From Pseudomonadota bacterium (GTDB lineage Bacteria; Desulfobacterota; Syntrophia; Syntrophales; UBA5619): a stretch of 7,145 nucleotides of DNA. This document shows positions 6,049 to 7,145 of this stretch, piece by piece. The notes beneath the pieces are model-generated. The model was not told where the DNA came from, ran no database searches, and saw only the letters and a list, made by a program, of their open reading frames with translations. The DNA is taken from contig JAHIMW010000116.1 of the NCBI GenBank assembly GCA_018896355.1, positions 1 to 7,145 of the forward strand, in the 5' to 3' direction. Every line of letters begins with the position of its first letter. The first letter of the stretch is position 1. A program made the position numbers and the translations under genes.

Positions 6049-6159
6049 ATGGGTGGCAACCACACTGTTTACGTCAACCGTCGCGAGAAAAAGGCTTCGA
6101 CCGTCCCCAGGCATCGGGAGATTGATGAAGCGTTAATAGGGATAAAAATATTTGCGAAA
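6049..6159 (+). pseudogene. hicA: C-terminal remnant of a HicA-family toxin
   Basis: HicA toxins are about 60-80-residue mRNA interferases with a double-stranded-RNA-binding-like fold and a catalytic histidine. Here only the second half is present: GGNHTVYVNRREKKASTVPR followed by HREIDEALIGIKIFAK. It matches the HicA core G-x-H-x-x-Y-x-N with the VPRHREI tail, and retains the catalytic histidine (codon 5). The N-terminal helix and first strand are missing, because the upstream COG2865 gene ends 4 bases earlier. No hicB antitoxin is present in the window. The frame has an in-frame stop at 6034-6036 and no good ribosome site, and reads without a stop into the following higB, so a 149-residue fused product is formally possible. 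I regard it as a dead remnant. Confidence 0.62.
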
Positions 6160-6162
6160 TAT
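6148..6162. promoter_or_regulatory. Inverted repeat upstream of higB, candidate operator
   Basis: ATATTT (6148-6153) and AAATAT (6157-6162) are perfect 6-base arms around GCG. The site lies 18 bases before the higB ATG and overlaps the decayed end of the hicA remnant. HigA-type HTH antitoxins repress their own operons at palindromes in this position, so it is a reasonable candidate. It is short and AT-rich, so chance is not excluded. Confidence 0.35.
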
Positions 6163-6180
6163 ACGCCAGAAGGGTATAGT

Positions 6181-6498
6181 ATGAACATAGTCTTTGTAGA
6201 AGCCAAATCGTTCACCCGGAGATGGCCGAACTATCTAACAGAGGATGAACTCCGGGAATTTCAGAACTACCTGCTTGATACGCCGGATGCAGGAGATGTA
6301 ATCAAGGGCACGGGTGGAATTCGTAAAGTCCGATGGAAACAAAAGGGCGGCGGCAAACGTGGCGGTCTGAGAATCATCTACTTCTGGCAGATGGCTGGCG
6401 GTCATATCTACCTTCTGACCATCTACCGGAAGAATGAATTTGAAGATCTCTCGAAGGATGAATACAAACTGCTGAAGAAAGTAGTCGAAAGGTGGTAG
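6181..6498 (+). CDS. higB: HigB2-like toxin, RelE superfamily
   Basis: This 105-residue toxin resembles HigB2 of Vibrio cholerae, a ribosome-dependent mRNA endonuclease of the RelE superfamily. Shared features are the start MNIVFVEAKSFTRRWPNYLT, the helix EDELREFQNYLL, the signature DVIKGTGGIRKVRW (39-52), the basic loop GGGKRGGLRIIYF (56-68) and the end YLLTIYRKNEFEDLSKDEY. The conserved basic and aromatic residues expected in the active site (R48, K49, R51, R60, R64, Y82) are present. The frame is open from 6049, but GAAGG (6169-6173) with 7 bases spacing to ATG 6181, together with family length, supports the shorter start. The upstream part is the HicA remnant. The antitoxin ATG follows the stop after 2 bases. 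Toxin-first order is the rule for hig loci. Confidence 0.9.
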   Translation: MNIVFVEAKSFTRRWPNYLTEDELREFQNYLLDTPDAGDVIKGTGGIRKVRWKQKGGGKRGGLRIIYFWQMAGGHIYLLTIYRKNEFEDLSKDEYKLLKKVVERW

Positions 6499-6500
6499 TT

Positions 6501-6833
6501 ATGGCAAAGGCAGAGAAAAAACGCAGACTTTTTGATGAACTGATGGAGGCTGCCGAAGACATCAACCAATGGCGTGAAGGCAAGATCACACTGAAAAAAT
6601 ACACTGTTGATCCGCAACCTCAAATCGAGGTAACGCCCGAGATCATCCGCGAGACACGGGAGAATCTGCATCTATCCAGGCCGGTATTCGCTCATGAACT
6701 GCATGTTTCTCCCCGGACATTGGAGAAGTGGGAACAGGGACGAACCAAACCCAACGATCAAGCAGCCACGCTGATCATGCTCGTCCGCAAGTTTCCGGAT
6801 ACCCTCCAGCGCTTGAAAGAATTGGCGGTCTGA
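6501..6833 (+). CDS. higA: HigA2/NadS-like HTH antitoxin
   Basis: This 110-residue antitoxin and repressor should bind HigB and the operon promoter. The N-terminal part, KKRRLFDELMEAAEDINQWREGKITLKKYTV, corresponds to the toxin-wrapping segment, which is disordered when free in V. cholerae HigA2. The XRE-type helix-turn-helix lies at about 45-100: VTPEIIRETRENLHLSRPVF, then AHELHVSPRTLEKWEQGRTKPN. The frame extends 3 codons upstream to a GTG at 6492, but AAAGG (6488-6492) is spaced 8 bases from ATG 6501, so I use the ATG. The toxin stop is 2 bases upstream, so translation is probably coupled. The long hairpin at 6841-6894 follows the stop by 7 bases and may stabilise or end the message. Confidence 0.9.
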   Translation: MAKAEKKRRLFDELMEAAEDINQWREGKITLKKYTVDPQPQIEVTPEIIRETRENLHLSRPVFAHELHVSPRTLEKWEQGRTKPNDQAATLIMLVRKFPDTLQRLKELAV

Positions 6834-6840
6834 CCATGAA

Positions 6841-6894
6841 CAAATGGGGACGGTTCTATTTTCCACGAGAAGAAAACAGAACCGTCCCCATTTG
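6841..6894. repeat. 54-bp REP-like palindrome after higA
   Basis: Perfect 17-base arms CAAATGGGGACGGTTCT (6841-6857) and AGAACCGTCCCCATTTG (6878-6894) are followed inwards by one mismatch, 5 more pairs (TTTTC/GAAAA) and an 8-base loop. Elements with this GGGGAC/GTCCCC core are dispersed in many proteobacterial genomes and are often linked to REP-associated tyrosine (Y1/RAYT) transposases; none is present here. It could end transcription of the hig operon, but no U-tract follows, so a classical intrinsic terminator is unlikely. Confidence 0.75.
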
Positions 6895-7056
6895 CTCTAA
6901 CACAGAAAGCCAGATTACTGGATTGAAAGAAATGAATCGTAACCAAGTCGGTTCACCGAATTGCCGGGAAACCAGGACCAAGATTTTTGATCATCCGGGA
7001 AGGGACACTGTTTTTTTGAGTTTTAAGAGTGATGAACTCGTCAAAAGTCTGAAATC

Positions 7057-7091
7057 CCCTCCCCCTTCACGGGGGAGGGTTAGGGTGGGGG
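7057..7091. repeat. GC-skewed hairpin with overlapping G-quadruplex motif
   Basis: CCCTCCCCC (7057-7065) pairs perfectly with GGGGGAGGG (7071-7079) around the 5-base loop TTCAC. The right arm continues through TTA into GGG (7083-7085) and GGGGG (7087-7091), giving four G-tracts with loops of 1, 3 and 1 bases on the plus strand. The overall sequence resembles a dispersed repeat that I recall from many proteobacterial genomes; I cannot confirm copy number here. Confidence 0.6.
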
Positions 7092-7122
7092 TGATAAGTG
7101 ACTGTATTTCCGGATGTAATTT

Positions 7123-7145
7123 CCCCCTCCCCTTAATCCCCTCCC
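7123..7145. repeat. Start of a second C-rich repeat, cut by the window edge
   Basis: The last bases repeat the block CCCCTCCC twice (7124-7131 and 7138-7145), separated by CTTAAT. The same block opens the hairpin at 7056. A matching G-rich arm may lie beyond base 7145, so this is probably the left arm of another element. Confidence 0.4.

Larger units (their letters stand above)
6834..7145. other. Gene-free right end with dispersed-type repeats
   Basis: I see no convincing gene on either strand in these 312 bases. They hold the 54-bp palindrome (6841-6894), about 160 bases without recognisable structure apart from a TTTTTTT run at 7011-7017, the hairpin/G-rich element at 7057-7091 and a C-rich tail. 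The stretch looks like a landing zone of non-autonomous repeats. Its continuation lies outside the window. Confidence 0.6.

Noticed and set aside
6152..6180. TTGCGA-17-TATAGT as a promoter for higB
   Set aside because: Boxes and spacing are good, but the transcript would start near 6187, after the higB ATG, and no later start codon suits the protein.
7057..7145. CRISPR array from the repeated C-rich blocks
   Set aside because: The blocks are low-complexity, unevenly spaced and lack unique spacers of constant length.

Overview
The window looks like a Gram-negative bacterial chromosome, most probably Desulfobacterota (the old Deltaproteobacteria, Syntrophales-like). That guess rests on the gene families and repeat types together, not on a marker gene. 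A GC-rich core segment (bases 1-1631, minus strand) meets a mosaic accessory segment (about 1790-7145, all genes on the plus strand). The nucleotidyltransferase pair is visibly AT-rich, while the ATPase after it is GC-rich again, so the accessory genes probably came from different sources.

Core segment: the 3'-truncated hisH gene (glutaminase subunit of imidazole glycerol phosphate synthase, histidine biosynthesis) runs off the left edge. Its start overlaps by 4 bases the stop of a YhcC/TIGR01212-type radical SAM gene. A good sigma-70-like promoter drives the pair leftwards and settles the radical SAM start at a GTG at 1568.

Accessory segment, left to right: (1) a DUF6036-type nucleotidyltransferase (AbiEii/MNT-like) whose stop overlaps the TTG start of a small, conserved-looking partner of unknown function; (2) an AAA+ ATPase with an internal helix-turn-helix and a C-terminal DUF4143/PD-(D/E)XK-like domain, apparently made from a nearly leaderless message under a palindrome-framed promoter; (3) a ParD-like antitoxin and RelE/ParE toxin operon with an upstream inverted repeat and a perfect 12-bp palindrome across the stop/start junction; (4) a Schlafen AlbA_2 plus GHKL-ATPase plus winged-helix regulator (COG2865) with a short-period repeat in its linker; (5) the C-terminal remnant of a HicA toxin directly behind it, in frame with (6) a HigB2-like toxin followed by its HigA2-like HTH antitoxin; (7) about 310 bases without genes, holding a 54-bp palindrome, a GC-skewed hairpin with a strong G-quadruplex motif, and the start of a further C-rich repeat at the right edge.

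Taken together, this is a cluster of toxin-antitoxin and possible phage-defence genes beside a housekeeping operon. No integrase, transposase, tRNA, rRNA or CRISPR array is visible. The least described elements are the small partner of the nucleotidyltransferase, the COG2865 linker repeat read in two frames, and the HicA remnant joined in frame to HigB.
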